Assembly (NCBI GenBank): GCA_963729795.1
Contig: CAVSPC010000033.1
Span: 1 to 64,000, forward strand
Length of the DNA stretch: 64,000 nucleotides
From: CAWBBA01 sp963729795
Lineage (GTDB): Bacteria; Desulfobacterota; Desulfomonilia; Desulfomonilales; Desulfomonilaceae
Direction of reading: 5' to 3'
Part shown: positions 44,406 to 53,896 of the stretch, one piece after another
Position numbering within the stretch: position 1 is the first letter of the stretch
Layout: every line of letters starts with the position of its first letter
Position numbers and translations under genes: made by a program
The notes under the pieces: generated by a model
What the model saw: only the letters and a program-made list of their open reading frames with translations
What the model was told of the DNA's origin: nothing
Databases searched by the model: none

Positions 44406-44765
44406 ATGGCGGATCAAACGGTTTCGATAATCAAAGTACACGATATTCTTATAGCGACGATGCCTGCCGATCCAGACGACGCGACTGTAACGTCACTCCA
44501 GGAACGGATTTTGCAAACTATGGACACCACCAAGGCCAAGGGTCTGGTGCTGGATGTTTCAGGTGTAGAGACGCTGGATTCCTTTTTTGCTCGAACGACC
44601 ATTGAGACGGCTCAAATGATACATCTCATGGGAGGGCGCACGGTTATCGTCGGGATGCGCCCCAGCGTTGCGATAACCGCGACTCAACTGGGTTTGGCCC
44701 TGAAATTAAGACGTGTAAGCTCCGCGGTCAATGTGGACCGCGCACTGGACATATTGAGCCAATGA
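44406..44765 (+). CDS. rsbS: RsbS-like STAS protein
   Basis: 119 residues of a single STAS domain. The phosphoacceptor serine is in SGVETLDSFFARTTIETAQ (Ser59, the same number as in B. subtilis RsbS). IHLMGGRTVIVGMRPSVAITA is the second hallmark. With RsbR it builds the stressosome core that sequesters the RsbT kinase. It sits 37 nt after the RsbR-like frame and 15 nt before rsbT, the canonical gene order. Confidence 0.85.
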   Translation: MADQTVSIIKVHDILIATMPADPDDATVTSLQERILQTMDTTKAKGLVLDVSGVETLDSFFARTTIETAQMIHLMGGRTVIVGMRPSVAITATQLGLALKLRRVSSAVNVDRALDILSQ

Positions 44766-44780
44766 CCCGGAGGCAGGGTA

Positions 44781-45191
44781 ATGACCGATGAGAATGAAGG
44801 GCAGATGTCCATTGCTTCCGAAGGCGATTTGGTCACGGCTCGAAAGACCGCCCGAACCTTGGCGACTAATCGCGGGTTTGGTATAACTGACACAACGCGC
44901 ATAGTTACCGCAACATCGGAACTGGCCCGCAATATTCTCACATACGCAGGTTCTGGTTTTATGCGGTGGAAGACACTGGACTCCGGGATCAATGTGGGCA
45001 TAGAGCTGACATTTGAGGATCACGGGCGTGGGATACCCGATGTGGACTTGGCGATGCAGGAGGGCTTTTCGACCGGCGAAGGATTGGGAATGGGATTGCC
45101 CGGCTCTAAGCGATTGATGGACCAGATGGAAGTTGTTTCCGAAGCAGGTAAAGGAACAACCGTTACCATCAGAAAGTTCAGGAAGAAATAA
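44781..45191 (+). CDS. rsbT: RsbT-like serine/threonine kinase
   Basis: 136 residues of the GHKL kinase fold. SELARNILTYAGSGF is the N-box, FEDHGRGIPDVDLAMQEGF the G1 box and GLGMGLPGSKRLMDQM the G2 box; it ends TTVTIRKF. RsbT phosphorylates RsbS and RsbR and, when released, activates a downstream partner. It lies directly behind rsbS. Here no RsbU phosphatase follows; instead there is a fused ATPase-phosphatase and a histidine kinase. Confidence 0.87.
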   Translation: MTDENEGQMSIASEGDLVTARKTARTLATNRGFGITDTTRIVTATSELARNILTYAGSGFMRWKTLDSGINVGIELTFEDHGRGIPDVDLAMQEGFSTGEGLGMGLPGSKRLMDQMEVVSEAGKGTTVTIRKFRKK

Positions 45192-45250
45192 TTGAAGAAC
45201 TAGACGGGCCGTCACTTCACTGCCGGCCGCGTTTTTTCTGAAGGCAAACT

Positions 45251-46294
45251 TTGGTACAACCGGAACAGCTAGTCGTACATGTCTCCCACGGCACCGAGGT
45301 GGAAGAGGCTCGGCGAGCGGCAAGACAAATTGCAATTGTTGTTGGATTCGCTGAAAAGATAACAGAAGAGATTGTCATTGTCGCAAGCGAACTTGCTTCC
45401 AATCTAATTGTGCATGCGCGCGACGGCATGTTGGTGTTTACCAAGATCACCGAACATGGCCGCGACGGAATTCAGATCGAGTCTCATGACACGGGACCCG
45501 GCATTGCAGATGTGAATCAAGCGCTCGGGGACGGGTTTTCCAGCGCCGGAAGTTTGGGCTACGGCCTTGGGACAGTCAACCGATTTATGGACGAATTGGA
45601 GATCAATTCGCGGCGAGGACCCCAGGCCGGCACGCACATAATATGCAAAAGGTGGCTCCGCAAACTCGGAATGAGTCTCGTGCCCTGCCCGCTCTCCTTC
45701 GGCGCAGCCACACGTTGTCACCCCATTATGAAGGAGAACGGGGATGCTTTCGTCATAGAAAAGCGAGGACGTTGCGCTCTCGTCGGGGTAATAGACGGGC
45801 TCGGGCACGGCCAGTTCGCTCATCGAGCCGCGCAGGCAGCAAGCCAGTATGTGGAAAGTCATTTCGAGGAATCTGTTGCATCCATCTTTCGCGGCGCGGG
45901 GAGAGCATGCCGTGGCACACGAGGGGTAGTCATGGCCCTTGCCAGATTCGACTGGGAATTGGATCCCATGAGCGCACAAGTCAGCACTCGCGTGAGTTTC
46001 GCCAGTGTTGGGAACATTGAAACGCGAGTGTTCGGCAGCCTTCTGCCCGTGCATTTCGCAGTCAATCGCGGCATCGTCGGGGTAAACGCCAAGGAGCCTT
46101 TGGTGACTGAGCAGCAATGGGAACCGAATTTGGTTATGGTGATGCACTCGGATGGATTGAGCTCTCATTGGCGATGGAACGACTTTCCCCAACTTATTGA
46201 AGCTCCTGCAAATGTTACCGCCCAGCGACTGCTTGATGCTCTCGCCAAGGATAATGACGACGCCACAGTAGTAGTAGTGAAACGCGCGGAATGA
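45251..46294 (+). CDS. Fused RsbT-like ATPase and RsbX-like PP2C phosphatase
   Basis: 347 residues from TTG 45251 (GAAGG just upstream). Residues 1-135 form a second GHKL ATPase: EIVIVASELASNLIVHA, ESHDTGPGIADV, GYGLGTVNRFMD. Residues 150-347 form an RsbX/SpoIIE-type phosphatase: LVGVIDGLGHGQFAHRAAQ with metal-binding Asp, FASVGNIETRVFGS, MHSDGLSSHW and a closing DDATVVVVKR. RsbX resets the stressosome by dephosphorylating RsbR/RsbS. Fusion of kinase-like and phosphatase domains has been noticed outside Firmicutes. The module would set stressosome phosphorylation in both directions (inference). Confidence 0.82.
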   Translation: MVQPEQLVVHVSHGTEVEEARRAARQIAIVVGFAEKITEEIVIVASELASNLIVHARDGMLVFTKITEHGRDGIQIESHDTGPGIADVNQALGDGFSSAGSLGYGLGTVNRFMDELEINSRRGPQAGTHIICKRWLRKLGMSLVPCPLSFGAATRCHPIMKENGDAFVIEKRGRCALVGVIDGLGHGQFAHRAAQAASQYVESHFEESVASIFRGAGRACRGTRGVVMALARFDWELDPMSAQVSTRVSFASVGNIETRVFGSLLPVHFAVNRGIVGVNAKEPLVTEQQWEPNLVMVMHSDGLSSHWRWNDFPQLIEAPANVTAQRLLDALAKDNDDATVVVVKRAE

Positions 46295-46355
46295 ACTGCA
46301 TGACGGGTACCGGCCTGCCCCGGCTCGCGCGTAGACCGGCAATCAGTGAAGGATC

Positions 46356-47643
46356 ATGAAAAAAGACGTGCAAACGCATAGAGATCGCCAGCAAGACACC
46401 GTCCGAGAACTTGACCAGGCACGTGAGGTCATTAGATGGCTGGAAGAGGAACTCGCAGAAACGAACCGGGGTTTGATCTCTCTGACCATAGAATTGGAAA
46501 AGGCAAATGAAAGGCTGAGAGAAGAGATTGAAGAACACAAAGAAGCGGAAGAAGCCCTGAGTAAAAGGAATAGGGACATCGAAGCCATGTTGAACAGTAC
46601 GACCGACTCGGCCTTCCTGCTCTCCATAGATGGACGCTTCATCGCTCTAAATAACGCAACTGCTCAGCGATTTGGGAAAAGCATAGACGAAATGATAGGA
46701 AAGCCGTTTTCGGCTTTTCTGCCTTCTGAGACGGCCGCATTCAGGACGGCACGCTCTTAATGACGTCATTAAGGTTCGGAAACCGGTCCGATTTGAAGAT
46801 GAGCGAAATGGAAGGACTTACGATGCGACCTTCTACCCTATTCTGGGGCCTAACGGTGTGGTTGAAGGCATCGCGGCCTTTGTAAGCGACGTGACAGATC
46901 GCAGGCGGCTCCAGTCAGAGCGTGAGAGTTTGATTGAGGAGCTTGAAGTGAAGAACGCCGAATTGGAAAGATTCATCTATTCCGTCTCTCATGATCTCAG
47001 AAGCCCGCTCATTACTATAAAGACTTTTCTAGGATTCGTCCGAGACGGGATGGCAAAAGGAACTGTTGACACCCTGGAATCAGACATGTCCCGTATAGAT
47101 AAAGCCGCGGACAAGATGGGAGAACTTTTGGACGAGATACTGGAGTTGTCACGAATCGGGCGTTTGTCGAATCCACCATCCAGCGTGCCGTCGGAGGAAC
47201 TGGTAAAGGAGGCTCTGGAACTTGTGGGTGGAGCGCTAGCCCAGAGCGGTGCGGAAGTGCAGATAGCCCCGAGCCTGCCGATCCTGTACGGTGATCGTAC
47301 TCGTCTCGTGGAGATGTTTCAGAACTTGATACACAACGCTGTTAAGTTTAAAGGCGACCAACCTCATCCCAAAGTGGAGATAGGATGCAGAGAACAAGAT
47401 GATGAACTAGTCATTTGTGTGCGTGATAACGGTATAGGAATAGATTCACGATACCACGAAAAAATATTCGGCCTTTTCGACCAACTTAATCCAACGGCCG
47501 AAGGAACCGGAATTGGTCTGGCCCTGGTCAAACGAATTATTGAAGTGCATGGCGGGCGAATTTGGGTCGAGTCTGAAGGCGTCGGACAGGGTTCCACCTT
47601 TTGTTTCGTATTGCCTGGCAGTACGCTCGGCAAGGAGTCATGA
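46356..47643 (+). pseudogene. PAS sensor histidine kinase, frameshifted
   Basis: The first frame holds a long coiled coil (VRELDQAREVIRWLEEELAE to KEAEEALSKRN) and the first half of a PAS domain, ending FRTARS and a stop at 46760. A frame shifted by one base then reads HALNDVIKVRKPVRFEDERN and runs on through the rest of PAS. It continues into the HisKA helix with YSVSHDLRSPLITIKTFL (phospho-His) and the ATPase (NLIHNAVKFKG, DNGIGID, GTGIGLALVKRII). A one-base indel near 46745 separates them. The kinase would be the output or input partner of the stressosome cluster. The stop overlaps the start of glycerate kinase as ATGA. Confidence 0.8.
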
Positions 47644-48794
47644 CATCAGTGCGTGTTGTTGTTGCCCCGGACTCGTACAAAGGTAGCGTGTCTGCCCTCG
47701 GCGTTGCCAGTGCAATGAGAAGAGGCATGTTGCGGGTTTTCCCCGATGCCGACGTAGTGGAGGTACCCATCGCCGACGGGGGCGAAGGCACCGTGGAAGC
47801 GCTCGTTGCGGCTACCGGCGGAAAGGTGTTACACGAAACGGTGACTGGTCCTCTCGGGAAGCCTGTAAACGCCCACTGGGGAATACTGGGAGACGGGCAA
47901 ACCGCTGTCATAGAAATGGCATCGGCATCCGGATTGTTGCTGGTTCCACAAGATAAGCGCGATCCGCGAATTACCACATCTCGCGGAACTGGACAGTTAA
48001 TAAAAGCCGCTCTTGACCGCGGGCTGCGCAGAATGATCGTTGGTATCGGTGGCAGCGCGACGAATGATGCGGGTTCGGGGATGGCCCGAGCATTGGGAGT
48101 CAAGTTTCTCGGTGCAAACGGGGAGGAGCTTCCACCGGGAGGGGCGCCACTGGCTAAACTGGCTAAAATAGATGCCCGTGAGATTGATGTTCGACTACAG
48201 CACGCAGAGATTGTCGTCGCTTGTGACGTCGATAACCCTCTGTGTGGCACCAGAGGCGCTTCAGCGGTTTACGGGCCTCAAAAAGGCGCCACCCCGGAAA
48301 TTGTATCTGAACTGGATGCCGCACTTAAGAATTTTGCTGAATTGGCCCGAAAAGTCACCGGCAGAGACGCGGCCGAGAACCCCGGTGCCGGAGCTGCCGG
48401 CGGACTTGGGGCGGGGCTGATGTTTTTCACCAATGCTGTCTTGCGCCCCGGGATAGATGTAGTTATCGAGGCGACAGGGCTGGATTTGTTCATTAGAGAC
48501 GCGGATCTTGTCATCACCGGCGAGGGTTGCACCGATTTTCAAACAGCATTCGGTAAGGCACCGGTGGGAGTGGCGGGCCTTGCAAAGCAACACGGGAAGC
48601 CGGTGATATGTTTGTCGGGAAGTTTGGGGCCCGGCGCCGAAAATGTATTGAAACACGGCATTGATGCCTTGATGTCTGTGGTGCCTGGCCCTATGAGTGT
48701 GGAAGAATGCATGCAATCCGGGGCATCCCTGGTCGAGAACGCCTCCGAGCGCCTGGGACGGCTCTTGAAGATTGGCAAGTTACTCCCAGGGTAG
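47640..48794 (+). CDS. glxK: Glycerate 2-kinase (GlxK/GarK family)
   Basis: 384 residues from ATG 47640, with AAGGAG upstream and a 4-nt ATGA overlap with the kinase stop. VVVAPDSYKGSVSALGVASAM is the family N-terminus. IADGGEGTVEALVAATGG, GIGGSATNDAGSGMARALGV and ENPGAGAAGGLGAGLMFF follow. It phosphorylates D-glycerate with ATP, mainly to 2-phosphoglycerate, feeding glycolysis. Position 14 of the longer open frame is the only start with an SD. Its link to the stressosome genes is just position. Confidence 0.9.
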   Translation: MTSVRVVVAPDSYKGSVSALGVASAMRRGMLRVFPDADVVEVPIADGGEGTVEALVAATGGKVLHETVTGPLGKPVNAHWGILGDGQTAVIEMASASGLLLVPQDKRDPRITTSRGTGQLIKAALDRGLRRMIVGIGGSATNDAGSGMARALGVKFLGANGEELPPGGAPLAKLAKIDAREIDVRLQHAEIVVACDVDNPLCGTRGASAVYGPQKGATPEIVSELDAALKNFAELARKVTGRDAAENPGAGAAGGLGAGLMFFTNAVLRPGIDVVIEATGLDLFIRDADLVITGEGCTDFQTAFGKAPVGVAGLAKQHGKPVICLSGSLGPGAENVLKHGIDALMSVVPGPMSVEECMQSGASLVENASERLGRLLKIGKLLPG

Positions 48795-48804
48795 GAGAGA
48801 AATA

Positions 48805-49377
48805 ATGGAGCCGCAGGAAATTAGAGAAGAAGTAAAGGAAAGACTTGAGCACGCCGGAGAAGAATGGATCAGTTATTTGGCGCTGACCACTGTGATCCTG
48901 GCTGTATGCGCTACTCTGGCCAGCTTTCAGTTGGAGCACTATTCCGTTGATTCGGTGCTCGAGCAAGGGATGGCATCGGACCAGTGGGCTTATTACCAGT
49001 CCAAAGGCGTCAAGAGATATCTGTACGGATTACAACGAGACAAGCTGGAATTAGAGCTGAGCACATTTGAGAAGAACATCACTCCCGAACTCAAGGATAG
49101 ATATCAAAAAGCTATCACATCCTATGGGACTAAGGCGAAGACTTATGACAGACAAAAAAACGAGATCATGAAAAAAGCCAAAGAGTATGAAAAACGGAGA
49201 GATCGAGCCCAGGAGCGTCGCGAAATTTTCGGCCATTCTATCATTTTTCTTCAAATGGGCATTCTACTCTGTTCCATGGCTGCACTGATAAGAAGGAAGT
49301 ATATTTGGATCATAGGATCCCTCGTGGGAGCGGTTGGCATCGTCTATTTTGCTAACGGTTTTCTGCACTTCATGTAA
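48805..49377 (+). CDS. DUF4337 membrane protein
   Basis: 190 residues from ATG 48805 behind TAGGAG. An N-terminal helix (WISYLALTTVILAVCATLASF), a long charged coiled coil (about 55-145) and two C-terminal helices (IIFLQMGILLCSMAALI and WIIGSLVGAVGIVYFANGF) match the DUF4337 layout. SDQWAYYQSKGVKRYLY is the conserved central motif. It is an inner-membrane protein of unknown function, 10 nt behind the glycerate kinase gene. Confidence 0.8.
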   Translation: MEPQEIREEVKERLEHAGEEWISYLALTTVILAVCATLASFQLEHYSVDSVLEQGMASDQWAYYQSKGVKRYLYGLQRDKLELELSTFEKNITPELKDRYQKAITSYGTKAKTYDRQKNEIMKKAKEYEKRRDRAQERREIFGHSIIFLQMGILLCSMAALIRRKYIWIIGSLVGAVGIVYFANGFLHFM

Positions 49378-49497
49378 CCGGGAAACGGCAGACCTCCAAT
49401 TCTGTTGGGATCATTACGTGTTCAATATTACTCTTAATTGAAAGCAAAGGGATCAGGAGCAGCCAGCAACAACAGACACGAGATCGGGTTAATCGAG

Positions 49498-50748
49498 ATG
49501 AGTAATCCAGCCGCTGTTACCGAAACATTGAATTCCCGTTGTTGTGTCGTGGGTGGCGGGCCTGCTGGGATTATGCTGGGATTCCTTCTCGCCCGGGCCG
49601 GAGTAGAAGTTGTAGTGCTAGAAAAGCATGCCGACTTCCTCCGAGATTTCCGCGGGGACACCATTCATCCGTCCACTCTTGAAATCATGTATGAGCTGGG
49701 AATACTCGACGATTTCTTGAAACTCCCTCACCAAGAACTGCGGCAGCTTGGAGTACGGATTGGCGACGAGACCATAACCACGCATGATTTCACACACCTG
49801 TCGACCCACTGTAAGTTCCTTGCATTCATGCCTCAGTGGGACTTTTTGAATTTCCTCGTCGCACAGGCCGGACGCTATCCCGCGTTTCACCTCAGAATGG
49901 AGGCGCAAGTCACTGAACTAGTCACGGCTGACGGTCTTGTCGCCGGTGTTCTGGCTGAGACACCGGCGGGCGGACTTGAAGTCCGCAGCGACCTCGTTAT
50001 TGGGGCGGATGGCCGCCACTCGACAGTGCGTGAAAGAGCGGGCCTGGAAATCATTGAACTTGGGGCACCCATGGATGTTCTCTGGCTGCGATTGTCCAGG
50101 CGCGAAAACGATCCGGTGCTGGGCGTGGGCACATTCGACTACGGAAAGATCCTTGTCATGATCGACCGTGGAGACTACTTTCAGTGCGGATTCATCATCC
50201 GCAAAGGCGCTTTCGACGAAATTCAACAGCGAGGCCTGGCCACATTCCGTGACGAAATTGCAACGTTAGTACCGTTCATGAGTGATCGGGTCGGCGAGAT
50301 CCATGACTGGAGTGACATTCATGTCTTGACCGTCAGAGTCGATCGTCTTCGGCATTGGTCTCGGCCCGGTCTTCTGTGCATTGGTGATGCAGCACATGCC
50401 ATGTCTCCGGTAGGTGGGGTCGGCATCAACCTTGCCCTCCAAGATGCTGTTGCGGCAGCAAACATACTGGCAAAGCCGCTACAACAAGCCACTGTCAGAA
50501 TGGAGCACCTTAAGGCCGTTCAACGGCGTCGCGAGCTGCCAACCCGCATTACCCAGAGGCTCCAGGTCTTAATCCAGGATCGACTGATTCGGCCAGTCTT
50601 GGAAAGCCCTGAACACTTGGCTCCACCTTGGGGCGTAAGGCTATTAGACCGATGGCCGATTTTGCGCCGGATACCCGCTCGACTGGTCGGGATCGGATTT
50701 CGCCCGGAACATGTCCGAACACCTGATGTGAGCATTGCTGGCAAGTAA
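49498..50748 (+). CDS. FAD-dependent aromatic-type monooxygenase (PHBH fold)
   Basis: 416 residues from ATG 49498; the frame opens 20 codons earlier. CCVVGGGPAGIMLGFLLARAG is the FAD-binding loop. RSDLVIGADGRHSTVRERAG is the DG motif, and LLCIGDAAHAMSPVGGVGINLALQDA is the GD motif of class A flavoprotein monooxygenases. The C-terminus carries RRRELPTRITQRLQ. The family hydroxylates aromatics or reduces polyprenyl chains; no substrate can be named. Ribosome-site evidence for the start is weak. Confidence 0.82.
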   Translation: MSNPAAVTETLNSRCCVVGGGPAGIMLGFLLARAGVEVVVLEKHADFLRDFRGDTIHPSTLEIMYELGILDDFLKLPHQELRQLGVRIGDETITTHDFTHLSTHCKFLAFMPQWDFLNFLVAQAGRYPAFHLRMEAQVTELVTADGLVAGVLAETPAGGLEVRSDLVIGADGRHSTVRERAGLEIIELGAPMDVLWLRLSRRENDPVLGVGTFDYGKILVMIDRGDYFQCGFIIRKGAFDEIQQRGLATFRDEIATLVPFMSDRVGEIHDWSDIHVLTVRVDRLRHWSRPGLLCIGDAAHAMSPVGGVGINLALQDAVAAANILAKPLQQATVRMEHLKAVQRRRELPTRITQRLQVLIQDRLIRPVLESPEHLAPPWGVRLLDRWPILRRIPARLVGIGFRPEHVRTPDVSIAGK

Positions 50749-50833
50749 CACCGACTACCGTGAACACAAGCCCCAGAATAGAGCAGTTGTCCAAGATTTC
50801 GACGACTGTGCTCGGCTAGAGGAGCCACGAATA

Positions 50834-50968
50834 TGTCATTGCGAGGGCCCAGCCCGAAGCAATCTCCATTGGTGGAACGAGCTTCCAGCCTGTCTATTGG
50901 AATGACCGGCAAGATGCCGGTCCCACCGAAGATGAGATTGCTTCGTCGTCTTACTCCTCGCAATGACA
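50834..50968. repeat. 135-bp MITE-like repeat with TCATTGCGAGG ends
   Basis: TGTCATTGCGAGG on the left and CCTCGCAATGACA on the right are inverted copies. Inner GAAGCAATCTC and GAGATTGCTTCG arms pair as well. A copy of the ACCGGCAAGATGCCGGT palindrome is nested in the centre (about 50905-50925). It has no coding capacity and is a typical non-autonomous dispersed element. Confidence 0.75.
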
Positions 50969-51062
50969 ATATTGGACGACTGCATCCTAAAATGAAGCTT
51001 GTGCGCCACAATTCTCCAAAATCAGTAAAGTCTGCGGAGCGAAGAAAGCAGCCCACAGGCTC

Positions 51063-51108
51063 AAAAAAACGCCGGGATCTCCTTCAGCAGAAAGAGACCC
51101 CGGCGTTT
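51063..51108 (-). terminator. Terminator of the radical SAM gene
   Basis: On the minus strand AAACGCCGGGGTCTC pairs with GAGATCCCGGCGTTT (one G-U), followed by TTTT. It lies 23 nt behind the stop. Confidence 0.85.
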
Positions 51109-51130
51109 CTCGTAGCGGACTATACGTATA

Positions 51131-52525
51131 TCAGCTCTGGCGAAAACCGCGAAAACTCGAATCTTCTTGCAGGTAAAGCCGTCGAGCGTCTTCCAGAACC
51201 AATTCCAGCTTGTCCTTGAAATAATTTCTAATCAAGCGACTGTTCGCATTCAAGAGAGCACGATGGAATTCTTCGTCCGCCAAATCGGTGAAATTCACCG
51301 AGATCAGGTCTGAATTAACATGGCGGCGCTCGTAAAACTCTTCGACATCCTTGAGCAGACCGGTCTCGATAGCGTGGTAGTACAACTCACTCCCAGGGTA
51401 TGGTGTAACCGGTCTTATTGTTCTCATCTGCGAACCGTCGCTGTACTTCAGTAGGAAATCCACGTCACGCTCAAGAGTGTCCAGGCTGTCCCCAAGGTTG
51501 CCGAAAATGACGTTTAGGCCAGGGCTTATACCTGCAGCCAGGGTTTCCTCCACCCCGCGAACTATCTGCCCGACAGTAAGGCCCTTCTTCATTTTCTTCA
51601 GGACCCGATCGTCTACTGCTTCGATACCGTAGTTGATGAAGACACAGCCGGCCTGCTTCATAAGCTCGAGCAATTTCGGTCTGGCGTAGTTAAGTCTGCC
51701 GTTGCAAGCCCATCTGAAGCGTAAGCCCGATTTCAGGAGGTCTTCGCACAGGCTGGTCGTACGTTTCACCGAAGACATGAGCAGTTCGTCGGAGAATCCG
51801 AAGTAGGTGATTTCGTAATTCTGCTGGAGAAACTTGATCTCCTCGATTATGGCCTTGTTGCTTCTGGGCCTGAATCCCTCATCCATGCGATAGCAGAAGC
51901 TGCATCTGAAAGTGCAACCGCGGCCGCTAAGGATCGGCATTACGAAATCGGTCGTGGAGCAGTTGGGCTCGCGCAGCAGGCGATAATACTGTATGGGGAA
52001 AAGATCGTACGCAGGCATGGGCAAGCGGTCAATATCATTAATCAGGGGACGTCGTTCGTTGACCGTTACGAGGCCGTCTTCAGCCCTGAAAGCAATCCCG
52101 GGGACTGTCTTGAGCGACCGGCCGCTCGCGAGGGCATCCACGAGATCAAGCATGGTTTCCTCCCCCTCGCCGATAACTACCGCGTCAGCGCCCGTCTTCT
52201 TTAAGAAGTACTCCGGTTCGGGTGAGGGGCCGTGCCCTCCGAGGATGTAGTGTGGCCTGTTCTTGGAGGAATTGACTGCCCTGGAGAGGCCGAGTAGCTT
52301 GCGATACTGATAATATCCTGCAATCACGCCTATGCCTACAAGGTCGAATCGCTCATTATCGAGCATTTCAGTCAAGTGAGCGTCAGGGTAATGGTGAACG
52401 TCTTGGTTGTATATGGCTACGTCATGACCTGCCTGACGCAAAACAGCCGCGATATAGGCTATCCCCTGGGGAAACCAATGGATATAAGACTCGTTGTCGT
52501 ACACTACCAGCAGGATTCTTGCCAT
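51131..52525 (-). CDS. B12-binding domain radical SAM protein
   Basis: 464 residues from ATG 52525 (a second ATG lies 21 nt upstream). Residues 1-130 form a cobalamin-binding-like Rossmann domain (YIHWFPQGIAYIAAVLRQAGH, then VIGEGEETMLDLVDAL). The radical SAM domain has GRGCTFRCSFCYR with the CxxxCxxC cluster motif. GLNVIFGNLGDSLDTLERDVDF follows. The family carries out methylations, cyclisations or rearrangements. No DxHxxG cobalamin motif was noticed, so cobalamin use is uncertain. It is last in the gene order of the nonulosonic acid region but separated from it by the IS element. Confidence 0.83.
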   Translation of the reverse strand: MARILLVVYDNESYIHWFPQGIAYIAAVLRQAGHDVAIYNQDVHHYPDAHLTEMLDNERFDLVGIGVIAGYYQYRKLLGLSRAVNSSKNRPHYILGGHGPSPEPEYFLKKTGADAVVIGEGEETMLDLVDALASGRSLKTVPGIAFRAEDGLVTVNERRPLINDIDRLPMPAYDLFPIQYYRLLREPNCSTTDFVMPILSGRGCTFRCSFCYRMDEGFRPRSNKAIIEEIKFLQQNYEITYFGFSDELLMSSVKRTTSLCEDLLKSGLRFRWACNGRLNYARPKLLELMKQAGCVFINYGIEAVDDRVLKKMKKGLTVGQIVRGVEETLAAGISPGLNVIFGNLGDSLDTLERDVDFLLKYSDGSQMRTIRPVTPYPGSELYYHAIETGLLKDVEEFYERRHVNSDLISVNFTDLADEEFHRALLNANSRLIRNYFKDKLELVLEDARRLYLQEDSSFRGFRQS

Positions 52526-52559
52526 CCGAGGATATCTCTCATTCATCTAAGTGCTCTGT

Positions 52560-53842
52560 GGCGCAAATATGGTTACGTATTCCTTGGTCTAAAGTGGCCT
52601 CATGCGGCCAGGCAGACTCGGTTTCTGTTATGTGCTTGGTCCTGGAACCTTGAGAGAGTTTTCTTGAGATCATTTTTCGTGTATTTCCATTTGAAAGGTT
52701 TGGCGATTTGGTTGTAAAGAGCCTGAAATTCGAGTATGGCCGTTTCGAGGCGTTCAAGGTCTGGAAAGTCGTTTGGCTTGAGGACCTTTCGTTGCAGCAC
52801 CGAGAAGATTATTTCGACTTGGTTCAGCCAACTGGCGTGTATTGGGGTGTGGATCTGGATCGTGTTCGGATACCAATCGAGAAGCCGTTGAACCGAGGTT
52901 TCCCCTCGATGCGAGGAGCCGTTATCCGTGATCCAAAAGACTCGGCGTGCCGACCGATAGGGTTCTTGTTGCATCACCAAGTCCACTAGCTTGTGGAACG
53001 GCTCGATCCCCGTTGATTTCTCGCAGAGACCGAAGAGCTTGGCTCCATGCACATCCCAAGCTGCGAGATAGGCCAAGGCACCCTTTCTTTCGTATTCGAA
53101 CTCCACGCGCCTTGGTTGATTCGGCATGGGGCCAGTGCCGATGGCCTTTCTGTGGCGGGCTTGGATACTGGTCTTTTCGTCGGCGCTGATCACGTAGTCA
53201 TCCGGCCCCAGGGGAATTCCGTGAAAATAACGGAAATAAAGGTCCAACACGCGAGAAGCCTTTTCTGCAAAGGCGGGATCGCGAGGAAAAAGCCAGCTAC
53301 GATGAGTCCAGGGCTTGATGGCATCAGCGTGGAGATAACGCCAGACCGTCTTGACGCTTATGGAAACCACCAGACATCGAACCACGGCTTGGGTGGCTAT
53401 ATCGGCATGACTGAGACGGGAAAAAGGAAGTCCCAATCTGCTGGGTATTTCGCAGGCCAGAGCCTTGATCTCCACAATGCTCTCAGGGGGAAAAAGAGCG
53501 CGGTCTCCCGCACCTGGGAAGGTCCTCCAGGCCATCCAGTCGTTCGCAGAAGAACCGTTTCCTCCACTTCGCGACGACTGGACGGGGCACCTCCAGGCGC
53601 TGAGAGATCTGCTCGTTTTCCATGCCGGAAGCTGCCAAGAGAACGATCTTGGCACGAACCACCTTATAATAAGGGGCTGTGTATTGCCTTGATGTATCAA
53701 CGAGAATCTGCTCCTCGGTGCATGAAAGCGCGATGATGAAGGGGCTTGTGCGCGGCATTTCGCGTTACTCCTCTCGGAGGCACCCCCATATCGCACATTT
53801 ATCTCGCGGTCAAGCAACATCATACGTAACCGTATTTACGCC
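52560..53842 (-). mobile_element. IS630-type insertion sequence
   Basis: The two ends carry inverted repeats of about 21 bp: GGCGCAAATATGGTTACGTA at 52560 and its near-complement ending at 53842 (GGCGTAAATACGGTTACG read inward), with two differences. They bracket one transposase region. The length of about 1.28 kb fits IS630. No clear TA duplication is visible directly at the ends, so the outer limits may be off by a few bases. Confidence 0.75.
52600..53758 (-). CDS. IS630-family transposase in two frames (possible +1 frameshift)
   Basis: The first frame (53758 to 53483) encodes the HTH part: YYKVVRAKIVLLAASGMENEQI and PVVAKWRKRFFCERLDGL, ending PRSFSP and TGA. The catalytic part lies in the +1 frame, from ESIVEIKALACEIPSRL to the stop at 52600. 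It keeps the DDE triad: VISADEKTSIQ, FWITDNGSSHRGE and ASWLNQVEIIFSVLQRKVL. The switch is at TCC-CCC-TGA-G, where skipping one T restores the frame. Apart from this the gene looks intact and could be active by programmed frameshifting. Confidence 0.8.
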
Positions 53843-53896
53843 ATCGCGTACTAAGGAAGCAAATCACGTCTTCTCTTGCAAGCGCCAACAAACGCA

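Noticed and set aside
45404..46342. 312-codon open frame on the minus strand
   Set aside because: It lies antisense to the ATPase-phosphatase fusion, which has clear GHKL and PP2C motifs.
53047..53736. 229-codon plus-strand frame inside the IS element
   Set aside because: It is antisense to the transposase with its DDE triad; no family resemblance.
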